Made by a program: the position numbers and the translations under genes. Under the pieces are notes generated by a model that saw only the letters and a list, made by a program, of their open reading frames with translations, made no database searches and was not told the origin of the DNA. Source: Amycolatopsis thailandensis (GTDB lineage Bacteria; Actinomycetota; Actinomycetes; Mycobacteriales; Pseudonocardiaceae). Taken from it: a stretch of 57,941 nucleotides of DNA. Below are positions 17,004-25,361 of this stretch, in pieces. Location: positions 1 to 57,941 of the forward strand of contig NZ_NMQT01000190.1 of assembly GCF_002234405.1 (NCBI RefSeq). Direction: 5' to 3'. Numbering within the stretch: position 1 is the first letter of the stretch; every line of letters starts with the position of its first letter.

Positions 17004-18205
17004 TGTGCTTTCGCCCTTCGTGCGGGCAGTTCGGTCACCGAGGAATCGGCTGCCCGGTGCTCGGTGCCGCCCTGTGTGGCGGCCGGTTGCGGTGCCGTTC
17101 CCTGCCGAGGAGGGTCCACGCCTGGGGATGGCGGCATCTGGTCCGGCCGGGTGCGTTCGCGCGCGGCGAGCCGATCGGCGACCGCCGCGGCGGCAGCGAC
17201 CCACGCGCGCCGCGATGCTGTGCTCGTCCGGTCGAACACGACAGGCGTACCGCCCGCCAGTTGCGGATCGAAAGGAACCTCAACCACGACTGCGGTCCGC
17301 GCACCGAAGTACTCCAGGATCCGTGTTCTCACCTGCGGATCGGGCGCGGTCGCCGACGGACTGATTACCGTCACCGCTCCGGCAGCCAGGTCCGCGCGGC
17401 CGATCGCGGCAAGGATGTCGAGCATCCACACAGCCAGTTGGACGACGTCCGGGTCGCAGGTGATCGGCACGACCAGGACGTCGGCTTGCTGGGCAGCCCA
17501 TTGCCAGGCCCCAGATCGCGGATTCGTGCCGGTGTCCATCACCGTGAGGCGGTAGTAGCGCGACAGCAGGAGCCCGACGCGTCCGGTTTCGGCCGAGCCG
17601 ATCTGGTCTCGGCGCTCGGTCTCTGAGCCTGCGGCGAGGATCTCCGCGCGGCTGGGTTGCGTCCGCAGGTAGTGGCTCATGTCTCCCGCGGACCCGGCCG
17701 GTCCGATCAGCCGCTCGAAAGCAGCGAGCAGATGGGTCGCAGAGGTCGCCGGGGTGGTGATCTCTGCACGCTCGGCGAGCGTGCCGCGGGCCTCGTTGTT
17801 GTCCCATACCACTGTCGATCCGCCGCGCAGCGAGGCGAACACGTGGCCGAGCATCAGGGCGGTCGTTGTCTTGCGGGAACCGCCCTTCGGGTTCGCGACC
17901 AGCACGAGTCGTGCGCCGCCGATGTACTGGCGGGCAGCAACTTCGGCCAGGCGGTACCGGGCTTCGGCGTGGCCTGGCTTCGGCCTGATGACACCGAAGG
18001 TGGCACGGCGGATTCTGCCTCGCCACCCCCAGTTCGCCGGGTCCGCAGTGACCGGGGGCGCGGTGGCCAGCCCGGTATTGTCCGGAACGTGACTTGCAGG
18101 CGCCTCCGCTGGAGCGGACGCCTGTCGTGGCCTAGGTGGTTCGCCGGTACGAGTGAGATCCACCGGTTCTTCCGCACCGTATTCAGGGGCATCACCCGGT
18201 CGCAT
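17000..18205 (-). CDS. ParA/MinD-like ATPase of transfer operon
   Basis: About 401 aa from ATG 18205, with GGGAGG 8 nt upstream; the GTG at 18214 touches the ribosome site. After ~95 mostly disordered residues comes a deviant Walker A NPKGGSRKTTT (105-115; the second Gly of ParA KGGxGKT is Arg here), then a WDNNEARGT switch region, an LTVMDTGTN Walker B-like strand and a DVLVVPITCDPD strand. Such SIMIBI ATPases position plasmids or membrane machines. In this operon it may locate the T4SS or the DNA at the membrane rather than do partition, since no ParB is seen nearby. Confidence 0.82.
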   Translation of the reverse strand: MRPGDAPEYGAEEPVDLTRTGEPPRPRQASAPAEAPASHVPDNTGLATAPPVTADPANWGWRGRIRRATFGVIRPKPGHAEARYRLAEVAARQYIGGARLVLVANPKGGSRKTTTALMLGHVFASLRGGSTVVWDNNEARGTLAERAEITTPATSATHLLAAFERLIGPAGSAGDMSHYLRTQPSRAEILAAGSETERRDQIGSAETGRVGLLLSRYYRLTVMDTGTNPRSGAWQWAAQQADVLVVPITCDPDVVQLAVWMLDILAAIGRADLAAGAVTVISPSATAPDPQVRTRILEYFGARTAVVVEVPFDPQLAGGTPVVFDRTSTASRRAWVAAAAAVADRLAARERTRPDQMPPSPGVDPPRQGTAPQPAATQGGTEHRAADSSVTELPARRAKAQ

Positions 18206-18210
18206 GTCGT

Positions 18211-19335
18211 TCACCTCCCTGGAATTGGTCGAGCGGCGACACCGCGGAAATCTCCACCGGTACGCACTTTCGACACCTTGACGATGTCACCGCTTTGCGG
18301 TGCCTCGAGCATCTGGTGCTGGCCTTCGAACTGGCCGAGGTACATGGCGACGTGATGCGTTCCCCAGAACAGCAGGTCGCCTGGCTCTGCGGAGGCGAAC
18401 TGCACCACGAGCTTCGCGTTGGTCAGCTGCGTCCGCGATGGGCGCGTGAGCGTGACGCCAGCCTGGGCATAGGCGTAGGCGGTCAGCCCGGCGCAGTCGA
18501 ATCCGATCTTGCTGGAATCGCCGTGCTGGTCGGCGGCGCCGCCGTCGTCACTGATGCCCTTGGTCGGTCCGTCGGCGTTGCCGCCGCCCCAGGCGTACGG
18601 GGTTCCCAGCCACGCGAGTCCTGAGCCGATCGCTTTCGCGGTTTGCGGGGTCGGCGCGATGATCTGGCCGGCGACGCGGGCTTCCGGCGGGAGCGTGACC
18701 TCGTTGCCCCGGATGGTGACGGTGATCTTGCCTTTTACGGATTTGTCGGCGCACTGCAGTGGCGGCCCGGAGCCGTCATAGAGCGCGTTGGTGATGGCTT
18801 CGGCGAATGTCTGCCATTGGGCGTATTCCTGAGCGCCTGCACCGCTGCGCTGGACCTCCTGGGCGAGGTCGTGGTTGGTCCGCGGGTCCGCGTCGTAACC
18901 GGGAACGCGTTTCAACAGGACAGCGAAGAATCCGCCGGCGGCCGCGGCGGTGTCGTGCGGGTCGTAGCTGGTATAGGCATTGTACGGGCCGGGGGCGATC
19001 TGCTGGAACGGTCCGAGTGCGCGACCTTTGTCGTTGTGGGGGTCCAGTTTGGACTCCTGGTACGCCGTCTGGACCGCAACGGTCGCACCGCGCTTGGTGA
19101 TCCTGCGGCCCTTCGCGGTGCCGAGAATCTTCTGGACGGTGTCGACCTTCTCTGGTGACAATGTGATGCCGCCGAAGGTGCCGCCCGGTCCAGCGCGTGC
19201 TGCTGGCGGAGATGTGGGCGCGGTGCAGGTCGGCGGACCAGGAACGGCCGCCTCGGCGTCGTGGCCGCCGAGTACCAGGACAAGACTCGCGACCACCGTG
19301 ACGACGGCTACCGGAACGATCAAGAGAACCTTCAT
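18211..19335 (-). CDS. VirB1-like peptidoglycan hydrolase (transglycosylase-like plus NlpC/P60)
   Basis: 374 aa. An N-terminal membrane anchor/signal (residues 5-24) is followed by a lysozyme-like region (~55-190) with a likely catalytic Glu94 in AYQESKLDP and a GPFQQIAP motif, then an NlpC/P60 domain (~230-374) with Cys281 in GFDCAGLTAYAYA and His328 in THHVAMYLG. Together they would cut glycan strands and peptide stems to open the wall for the T4SS. It overlaps its upstream neighbour by one base (ATGA junction at 19335) and runs into the ATPase gene. Confidence 0.92.
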   Translation of the reverse strand: MKVLLIVPVAVVTVVASLVLVLGGHDAEAAVPGPPTCTAPTSPPAARAGPGGTFGGITLSPEKVDTVQKILGTAKGRRITKRGATVAVQTAYQESKLDPHNDKGRALGPFQQIAPGPYNAYTSYDPHDTAAAAGGFFAVLLKRVPGYDADPRTNHDLAQEVQRSGAGAQEYAQWQTFAEAITNALYDGSGPPLQCADKSVKGKITVTIRGNEVTLPPEARVAGQIIAPTPQTAKAIGSGLAWLGTPYAWGGGNADGPTKGISDDGGAADQHGDSSKIGFDCAGLTAYAYAQAGVTLTRPSRTQLTNAKLVVQFASAEPGDLLFWGTHHVAMYLGQFEGQHQMLEAPQSGDIVKVSKVRTGGDFRGVAARPIPGR

Positions 19336-19958
19336 CAGCCCGCGTCCACTCCGGAATCGACCAGCCACCGGCCGTCGCCGCCGCGCACGACGCGGCGCGT
19401 GCTGACCAGCGGGAGTGTCTGGAATGGTCGGCTGGCGGTGAGCTGAGTCCGCGACGCCGACACCTGCACGTAGACCATGGACGGGGTAGCGGGCGCTTCC
19501 GGGCTGATCTTCGCCTCGATCTGGTCGCAGCGCGTGGCCAGCTTCTGATTCCGCATCTGTTGGTAGCTCTGGGCGGTGTCGCCGCGGGTGGTGTCCGCGG
19601 CGGTGGCTCCCGGCGTCGCGTAGGCCGCTGCCCGGATCAGATTCCCGTTGATCTCCTCCTCGAAGTCTGTCTGGCAGTACTGCTGCATCCACGCTGTCGT
19701 CACCCGCAGCGGGTCCGTGAACGCCCTTGCGTCCGGCTGTGGCGGAGAAACGGCAGCAGGGATCCCGGTCGGTGCTGTGTCAGCTGAGGTCGGCGTGATC
19801 GGCGCGACCGGTGGCAGCGTCAACTGCCCCTGCGATGTTGACGAGGCCGGAGGCGGGATTGGTGACGGGACGTCCGTCGGTTTCTGATCCGAGCAGCCGC
19901 CCACCGTGGCCGCGAGCGCGAGGCCGGTGAGGAGCAGTCGCATCGAGAGTCGTGTCAT
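19335..19958 (-). CDS. Transfer-operon lipoprotein
   Basis: 207 aa. The signal sequence ends in a lipobox VGGC with Cys22, so the protein is predicted to be lipid-anchored outside the membrane. A Pro/Thr-rich linker (to ~85) precedes a domain with an AWMQQYCQTDFEEE segment and a terminal strand pair ending VVRGGDGRWLVDSGVDAG, reminiscent of NTF2-like or VirB8-like domains. Overlaps on both sides (ATGA) place it firmly in the T4SS operon. Exact function unknown. Confidence 0.75.
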   Translation of the reverse strand: MTRLSMRLLLTGLALAATVGGCSDQKPTDVPSPIPPPASSTSQGQLTLPPVAPITPTSADTAPTGIPAAVSPPQPDARAFTDPLRVTTAWMQQYCQTDFEEEINGNLIRAAAYATPGATAADTTRGDTAQSYQQMRNQKLATRCDQIEAKISPEAPATPSMVYVQVSASRTQLTASRPFQTLPLVSTRRVVRGGDGRWLVDSGVDAG

Positions 19959-21091
19959 GACCGGCTCCTTGAGCCCTCTGCCAGCACGTGGCGCAGCCAG
20001 ATGGATGCGAAGTCGGTGAAAGCGCCGCCATCGCGGGCGAGCGCCAGCGAATGCCCCGCTCGTGGCTGCACGTAAGTCGTCAGCGGGACGGTGAAGTACC
20101 CGCGTTCCGCCGCGTGCAGAGCGTCCGCGTTGGTGCAGTCCACAGCCGTGCAGGCCCAGGAGTCTTTCTCGCCATTGGCCTCCAGCACCGGCGCGGTGAT
20201 CCGCCGTGACATGTCACGGGACAGACCGGCCAGAACCGCGTCGGGGAGCTCAGCAGCGCTCGCGACGTCTTTCGTGGCCTCCTCTGCGGCGACCACGGCA
20301 GGGGCGACCTCTCCCGCAGAGTGAAAGAGGGAGCCGCGGACACCGGGTCGTGTCGTCAGGTATCCGGGGTCCAGGAGGCGCCCCTCCAGCGCGGCGGGGT
20401 ACATGGAGGTCAGCGACGTCAGGAGTTCGCTGGGCGCGATTCGGTGGCTGTAGCCGGTGAGGATGAGGGCGTCGACGTCCGCAGGGTGACGTGCGGCGGC
20501 GACAACGGCGGCCATACTGCCCAGAGAGTGACCGGCGAGGACGACCCGGGTGTGCTTTTGCCCGGTGAGTGCACAGGACCTGACCCTGGCGATGACCTGA
20601 TGCAGAGCGTCCGCCTGCATCCCTGCGGACACCAGCGTGCTCAGCGGATGCGAGCTGGCGCCAGTGCCGATCCGGTCAACCGCCAGTGTCGAGAAGCCGG
20701 CGCCGGTCGCGCGTGCGGCGTAGGAATAGGCGGGTAGTCCAAGACCCGACCAGTACGTTCGGTTATAGGTGCCGCCGGACACCAGAATCTGCAGCGGAAC
20801 GTCGGCAGCGGGTGAAGCAGGAAGGCATAGCGTCGCGCGCATCCTGGCGGTGACCACTCCGGAAGTGACCGGGATGTCCAGGTCAGTGCACCCGGCGCGG
20901 GGCGGTGTCGTTGCGGCGGACGCGCCACCTGCCGCGAGAACGCCGGCAGCGAGAGCGATCAAGAGCATGACAGCTGCGTGGATCGCCCGACGCCGACGGC
21001 GGTGCCGTCCACGCCGGTGTTTCCCGGGCGCCTGCACAGGGGTGGGCAGGCGCGGGTGATTGCGGGTCCTGGTGTGACGTCCCCTCATCAT
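19955..21091 (-). CDS. Secreted alpha/beta hydrolase
   Basis: 378 aa. A very basic N-terminus (RRGRHRRRRR) and a hydrophobic helix (~40-60, ending ASAA) form a signal peptide or anchor. The hydrolase domain has nucleophile elbow GHSLGS (Ser near 190), an early LVSGGTYNRTYW oxyanion region and a late QPRAGHSLA with the probable catalytic His. Substrate unknown; lipid or wall ester hydrolysis is possible. It is coupled to the lipoprotein gene by a 4-nt overlap, so it belongs to the transfer operon, which is unusual. The adjacent second ATG at 21088 is equally plausible. Confidence 0.85.
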   Translation of the reverse strand: MMRGRHTRTRNHPRLPTPVQAPGKHRRGRHRRRRRAIHAAVMLLIALAAGVLAAGGASAATTPPRAGCTDLDIPVTSGVVTARMRATLCLPASPAADVPLQILVSGGTYNRTYWSGLGLPAYSYAARATGAGFSTLAVDRIGTGASSHPLSTLVSAGMQADALHQVIARVRSCALTGQKHTRVVLAGHSLGSMAAVVAAARHPADVDALILTGYSHRIAPSELLTSLTSMYPAALEGRLLDPGYLTTRPGVRGSLFHSAGEVAPAVVAAEEATKDVASAAELPDAVLAGLSRDMSRRITAPVLEANGEKDSWACTAVDCTNADALHAAERGYFTVPLTTYVQPRAGHSLALARDGGAFTDFASIWLRHVLAEGSRSRS

Positions 21092-21153
21092 TTCCCCTAC
21101 AGGTCGAGAAGCTGAAAGGTCCTTTGTGGATCACGGTCGTTCGGTCAACCGTG

Positions 21154-22248
21154 CTAGCTGGTGCAGGTCGCCGTCCACGCGCGAGCCACGCTCGCGGCGA
21201 GCGCGAGGTTCGCGCCGCCAGCGGCGATGGTCCGCTGCCGCAGGCCGCAGGCCGCACCGATCGCGGTCACCGGCGCTCCGAGCGCGTCGGTCATCAACGC
21301 CAGCGCTGTTCGTGTTTCGTCGGGATGTCCCTCCGCGACGACGCCGGCGATGACGTCGATTCCGCGCCGGAGGTCACCCAGCGCTGCATAGAAGTCGGGA
21401 TCGGTCGACGGCGCGGCGACGCCGGCGGCAGCCGGAAGGTGTATACGGGGCATGGGAGTACCGCGTTCGGCGAGCGCCCCGGCGAGAGCGTTCAGGAAAA
21501 GCACCGCTGCGTCGAGGTCGGCCGGCTCGACCAGCGGATCGAGCTCAGGGCCCTCGTAGCAAAGATGCAGAACCCATGGCACTTCCGGCGCGACACCGAT
21601 GGTTTCGGCGACCTGGTGCGCCAGTTGCGTGGTCAGCCGCGGCCACAACTCACGTGGCGTCACGTAATACGCGAGAAGGATCGACGGGCTTTCCAACTGC
21701 AGCTGGACCATGTCACCCCAGCGTTTGGCGATCTCGCGGATCTCGCCGTTGATCATGGCTTGGGCGTCGACCATCCAATCGGGCGCTGCCTCCGTCGAGC
21801 CGGACACGAAGTAGGCAAGATCCAATGCGTTCGGGATGCTGACTTGGAGCCGTTCCGGGATTTGGCGACCAATAAGACGGTCTTTCACCGCGAAGGCGGC
21901 GTCGGTCTGCTCGACACGACCGAGTGCCAGATCAGCGGGGGAGAGGCGGTGGTCGGGGTTGATCGTGTAGCAAGGCATCTCGGTGTGCGCTAGGCCCTCG
22001 GCGAGGCGGTTTTTGGTCAGACCGGGCCTGCGTTCCCGGGCGCGGAGCCAGGCGCCGAGCCACTGGTCGTCGGTGATTTCGAACGGCAGGCCGGTCAACG
22101 GGACACCGTGCTGGTGGTCGAGGTGCCATTGCATGGTGGAGAGCGGGTCACCGCCTGCCCCGATCGGGGCGGTACCGACGGGATGTATCTCCATGGGGCG
22201 TGGAGCCCACCTGCTCTGGAGCGGAGCGGGAGGTGCGGATAGGGACAT
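21154..22248 (-). CDS. MetE/UROD-like TIM-barrel protein
   Basis: 364 aa, soluble. The pattern fits the cobalamin-independent methionine synthase/uroporphyrinogen decarboxylase superfamily: a strand DMVQLQLESP (compare IQIDEP), a WVLHLCYEG strand (compare LHICYG), and near the end TAIGAACGLRQRT, matching the CGL zinc-ligand region of MetE. The Glu and Cys positions look compatible with a Zn-thiolate alkyl transfer, but the usual zinc His of a full MetE cannot be confirmed. It is the last gene of the AvrD-type cluster, 62 bp before the secreted hydrolase. Start ATG has GGAGCG upstream. Substrate unknown. Confidence 0.6.
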   Translation of the reverse strand: MSLSAPPAPLQSRWAPRPMEIHPVGTAPIGAGGDPLSTMQWHLDHQHGVPLTGLPFEITDDQWLGAWLRARERRPGLTKNRLAEGLAHTEMPCYTINPDHRLSPADLALGRVEQTDAAFAVKDRLIGRQIPERLQVSIPNALDLAYFVSGSTEAAPDWMVDAQAMINGEIREIAKRWGDMVQLQLESPSILLAYYVTPRELWPRLTTQLAHQVAETIGVAPEVPWVLHLCYEGPELDPLVEPADLDAAVLFLNALAGALAERGTPMPRIHLPAAAGVAAPSTDPDFYAALGDLRRGIDVIAGVVAEGHPDETRTALALMTDALGAPVTAIGAACGLRQRTIAAGGANLALAASVARAWTATCTS

Positions 22249-22310
22249 GACGCGCTCCTAAGAAGACGGATCAGGCAGCTGGGTTTGGTCTGAATCGGGA
22301 GGGGTGGTGC

Positions 22311-22341
22311 GCGGGGGCGACTGGGGGGCGAACGCCCCCGC
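22311..22341 (-). terminator. GC-rich stem-loop downstream of aminotransferase gene
   Basis: Arms 22311-22319 and 22333-22341 pair perfectly (9 bp), with an alternative 7-bp stem at 22324-22339. It lies in the 155-bp gap between the aminotransferase (ends 22404) and the MetE-like gene, so it may partly separate transcription of the cluster and transfer operon. No gene is seen in this gap. Confidence 0.6.
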
Positions 22342-22403
22342 GCAGCTCGGGTGCAGCGTCCGCACACGATCGGCGTCTGCGGGTACTGCCGAATGCCTGC
22401 GTC

Positions 22404-23546
22404 TCAGCACAGGGCGGGCGGAGATCCGTGTTCGGATGCGCCGCCGGGTGCGAGCCCGCGAGGCGAGTCGCGCGGGCTCATCAGACTTGGGCGGCCGGTG
22501 ATCCAGGTGTGGGCCGACCGCAGGAAGCCATCGTTGTCCGCCGGGGTGCCCACGGTGACGCGCACGCCGTGGCCGGCTAAGTCCTGGACAAGGACTCCGT
22601 CGTCGTAACAATGCGCCGCGAACCGGCCTGAGTCCTCGGCGAGCTGCAGCCACACGAAGTTGCCGTGCGACTCGCTTGGTGCGTAACCGATCCTACGCAG
22701 CTCCACGACAACTCGGGTCCGTTCGGCGACCACGCGAGCGATGTTGCGGTCGGTCGAGGTACGGCTCGCGAGGGCTGCGAGCCCGGCGATCTGACCTGTC
22801 GTGCTGACTTCTCGTGGGATCGCGGCGTCACGGATCCTCCTCGCCAGATCTGTCGGTGCGACGCCGTATCCGATCCGGACACCCGCGAGCCCGTGAGCCT
22901 TCGAGAACGTCCGGACCACGGCGACGTTCCCGCTCCCTGCGGCCCAGCGGGCACGGGCGAGCTCGACGCCGTCAGGGACGTCTGGATCGGTGACGAAGTC
23001 GCGGTACGCCTCGTCGAGCACGACCGTGACGTTGTCGTCGATGGTGTTGAGGAACTCGCGCAGCGCCGCGGTGCGCGCGACCGCTCCGGTGGGATTGTGT
23101 GGATTGACCACGATGACCATGCGCGTTGCCGGGGTGACTGCGGTGAGGACCGCGTCCAGGTCGAGTGTGCCGCCGCCGGAGTGTGGAACCTGCTGGGCAC
23201 GCACACCCGCTTGGCGGGCGAAGGTTCCGAATGCGTCGAAGGCCGGGGTCGTCCACAGGACTGCGTCGTCCGGGCTTGTGCAGAGGATTCGTGTGAGGCG
23301 CTGAAGGATGGAGGATGACCCCGCTCCGAGCATGATCTGCTCCGGCGGTGTCCGCAGATGGTCGGCCAGCGCGGTGACCAGGGCCGCACTGTGCGGTTCT
23401 GGGTAGCGGTTGAGCTGGACATGGTCGGCGACGGCGGCACGGACCGGTGCGGGCGGGGCCTGTGGGAGTTCGTTGTCCGCGAGGCGTGTGAGCCCGCCGA
23501 TTCGGTGCGGTGTGGAGTATTTCGGGGAGTTCGCGTCAGTCGTCAT
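22404..23546 (-). CDS. Histidinol-phosphate-type PLP aminotransferase
   Basis: 380 aa, fold-type I, class I/II aminotransferase. Visible motifs: an N-terminal LADNELPQAP anchor, LGAGSSSILQRL cofactor loop, NPHNPTGAV, DEAYRDF (PLP-pyridine Asp and Tyr) and the lysine-containing FSKAHGLAGVRIGY. These are HisC-like. As HisC is normally encoded in the his operon, this copy beside AvrD, a cupin and a MetE-like protein is more likely to act in a specialised pathway. The ATG at 23546 overlaps the end of the cupin gene by 11 nt. The tail beyond ~365 (SPRDSPRGLAPGG) is low complexity. Confidence 0.88.
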   Translation of the reverse strand: MTTDANSPKYSTPHRIGGLTRLADNELPQAPPAPVRAAVADHVQLNRYPEPHSAALVTALADHLRTPPEQIMLGAGSSSILQRLTRILCTSPDDAVLWTTPAFDAFGTFARQAGVRAQQVPHSGGGTLDLDAVLTAVTPATRMVIVVNPHNPTGAVARTAALREFLNTIDDNVTVVLDEAYRDFVTDPDVPDGVELARARWAAGSGNVAVVRTFSKAHGLAGVRIGYGVAPTDLARRIRDAAIPREVSTTGQIAGLAALASRTSTDRNIARVVAERTRVVVELRRIGYAPSESHGNFVWLQLAEDSGRFAAHCYDDGVLVQDLAGHGVRVTVGTPADNDGFLRSAHTWITGRPSLMSPRDSPRGLAPGGASEHGSPPALC

Positions 23547-24054
23547 CGACAGTCCATACAGCCGAACTCCAGGACGCTGCTTGCAGTTGTTCCTTGAACG
23601 CCCCATTGCGGAAGTCGTGTTGTGCTTGCGCCACGCGTGCGACCGCGAGGGCGTCCAGGCGGGGAACACGTTCCACGTCGGTGTTGAACGCCGGGTCGGT
23701 ACGGGCCTCGAATACCGTCGCGACTTCGACGGAGAGATTCAGCCCGACGTGGGGCACTCCCGCACCCACAGTCATGACCGAGTGGGGACTGTGGATGAAC
23801 AGGTGTTCCAGTTCGTCGCCGACGAGGGACGCGACCAGTCCGTGTGCCACGAAAATGGTGATCTCCGACCGCGCGTGCATGTGCGGCAGTGCGTGGTGGA
23901 AGCCCGGCATACGGACAATCCCTGAGGAGAGAGTCTTGACGGGCGCTACTCCCGTGTGGATAGCGGGAGCGAGCAGCTGACGCTGCGGGCCGGTTTGATA
24001 GTCCGCCATCGGGTTCGTGGTGGTGTGCAGCACGCGCTGCAGCTGTTGAGTCAT
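23536..24054 (-). CDS. Cupin-domain protein
   Basis: 172 aa. A single cupin barrel is suggested by HHALPHMHARSEITIFV, where His ligands lie in H-x-H spacing, a GDELEHLF turn and GAGVPHVGLNLS with the second His motif. Metal-dependent isomerase, oxygenase or sugar-binding roles are all possible. The ATG at 24054 follows an AAGGAGG site 8 nt upstream. It overlaps the aminotransferase gene by 11 nt, so the two are made together. Confidence 0.8.
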   Translation of the reverse strand: MTQQLQRVLHTTTNPMADYQTGPQRQLLAPAIHTGVAPVKTLSSGIVRMPGFHHALPHMHARSEITIFVAHGLVASLVGDELEHLFIHSPHSVMTVGAGVPHVGLNLSVEVATVFEARTDPAFNTDVERVPRLDALAVARVAQAQHDFRNGAFKEQLQAASWSSAVWTVDDD

Positions 24055-24074
24055 CGGGGGGCCTCCTTGAACGT

Positions 24075-24398
24075 TCAGGCGCTGTGGCTGGTCTGTCGCG
24101 GGAACACCCTGGGTTCGTGGAACACCGATGCGTCGGTGATCCGGACACCGACCTCCTGCGCGCCGGTGGAACCAGGACCTCTGGTGATGGGGGTGCCGTT
24201 CGGTTCGAAGTTCCCGTCGGGTCTGATCGACTGACTCGGTGGTGTCGCGTCGGCCCAGCTGTGGGAGTGAGTGATCGAACGAGTCTTGAGCGGTGCCAGT
24301 GTTTCCGCGTCGGCGCTTCCGATGACGAGGCCCGCTCCGGTGATGACGATGGTGCCGAGTAGCAGGGCGGTCGTCAGTAGCTTCGTCAGGAGATACAT
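24075..24398 (-). CDS. Small exported protein (107 aa) with HSWAD motif
   Basis: A Sec signal (residues ~1-32, ending GSADAET) precedes a ~75-aa mature part. It contains HSHSWADATPP and a proline/glycine-rich middle, ending with VFPRQTSHSA. HSWADxxxP also occurs in the SH3 protein at 28202-28816. The ATG at 24398 has GAAAGGAC upstream; a TTG immediately before it is less likely. It lies 20 nt upstream of the cupin gene in the same operon. No named family; possibly a secreted peptide, carrier or immunity factor of the cluster. Confidence 0.65.
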   Translation of the reverse strand: MYLLTKLLTTALLLGTIVITGAGLVIGSADAETLAPLKTRSITHSHSWADATPPSQSIRPDGNFEPNGTPITRGPGSTGAQEVGVRITDASVFHEPRVFPRQTSHSA

Positions 24399-24434
24399 CA
24401 ATTGTCCTTTCAGGACTTTCAGCTGGATCTGGTT

Positions 24435-25349
24435 TCAAGCGGACGGGCTCTGTCCCTCTGGGCGGGCCGGGTCGGTCGGATGTCGAGTGAAGGTGTCCGC
24501 TGGGATGTGCAGCAACGGCACGGACGAGCCGGGGTGGCGTTGGTTGTAGAGCCGGATCAGAAGGTCGTAGCGGGCCACGACAGCGTTGGTGGGGGAAGGA
24601 CAACCGCGGAGTTGGTCAAGGCTGCGGCATACCTGCCGGTAGACCAGATCCGTGACGGAGGTCTTCGCTTGGGTGTAGCGGGTGTGCGCGGTGCGGCAGT
24701 GACCTAACAGGCGGCTTTCGTGCGCGTCACCTCCGTCGATCCGTGGCCGCCTCGGATACCGTGCCCCGATGCCCTGGAAGCCGAGTTCGACCTCCAGAAG
24801 TTGCGGGACGAACAACTCGTCGATCACCTGTGCCGCAGCGGACGTTGTCGCGTACCTCGTGCGGTAGACCTCGAAGGCGCCGGCGAGTTCGGCCAGCTCC
24901 GGTTCGCTGAAGCTGCTCATGCCGGGCTGCGCGCCGACGTCGGCCGCACGCGCCTCCAGAAGCTCACGATCGGGCAGCAGGGCGGAATCGTGTTCCACCA
25001 GCGAGCGGGCGACGTCCCAGATGTTGTGCGCCCAGAACAGGAACTGTGCACGTGACAACGCGTTGTCGACGGCGAGATGACCGGCCGGAACGGCCAGCCG
25101 TCGCGCGTGATCAAGGATCCGCTCCAGCGGCGGCAGCGTACCCGGCGTTCCGTACTCGAGCACGAGCCGCAGGTAGCTTTGTACAAAATGGACCTGGGCG
25201 GCCTGGCTTCCCTGAGCGTGACGAAAAGAGGAGTAGCTCAGGTGCCGTAAGTGCCTTGACCAGGTTGCCGGTGGCCGGAGCCCGCTTCGCCGGAACGGGT
25301 TCGGCGTGTCCGGGCCACTACGCCCGCTGGAGATCGTCGTGGGGGTCAT
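24435..25349 (-). CDS. Unknown helical protein of AvrD-type cluster (304 aa)
   Basis: No family recognised. The protein is soluble, mostly helical, and contains W/F-rich stretches such as AQFLFWAHNIWDVARSL, and YRTRYATTSAAAQVIDE. Long helical arrays with an NxxxD-like spacing could suggest a terpene-synthase-like or regulatory fold, but no DDxxD metal motif is visible. It starts with ATG and a GGAG site, 12 nt after the kinase-like gene, and is followed by the small exported protein gene 36 nt on. A scaffold or biosynthetic role is a guess. Confidence 0.7.
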   Translation of the reverse strand: MTPTTISSGRSGPDTPNPFRRSGLRPPATWSRHLRHLSYSSFRHAQGSQAAQVHFVQSYLRLVLEYGTPGTLPPLERILDHARRLAVPAGHLAVDNALSRAQFLFWAHNIWDVARSLVEHDSALLPDRELLEARAADVGAQPGMSSFSEPELAELAGAFEVYRTRYATTSAAAQVIDELFVPQLLEVELGFQGIGARYPRRPRIDGGDAHESRLLGHCRTAHTRYTQAKTSVTDLVYRQVCRSLDQLRGCPSPTNAVVARYDLLIRLYNQRHPGSSVPLLHIPADTFTRHPTDPARPEGQSPSA

Positions 25350-25361
25350 GAAAGGCTCCGA

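Noticed and set aside
15621..17555. Plus-strand frame of 644 aa across three transfer genes
   Set aside because: It would run antisense through three coupled genes and has no recognisable domain.
17000..18205. ParA-like protein as evidence for a plasmid partition system
   Set aside because: No ParB or centromere-like repeats beside it, and it is coupled to T4SS genes.
24435..25349. 304-aa helical protein as a terpene synthase
   Set aside because: No DDxxD or NSE metal-binding motif visible.
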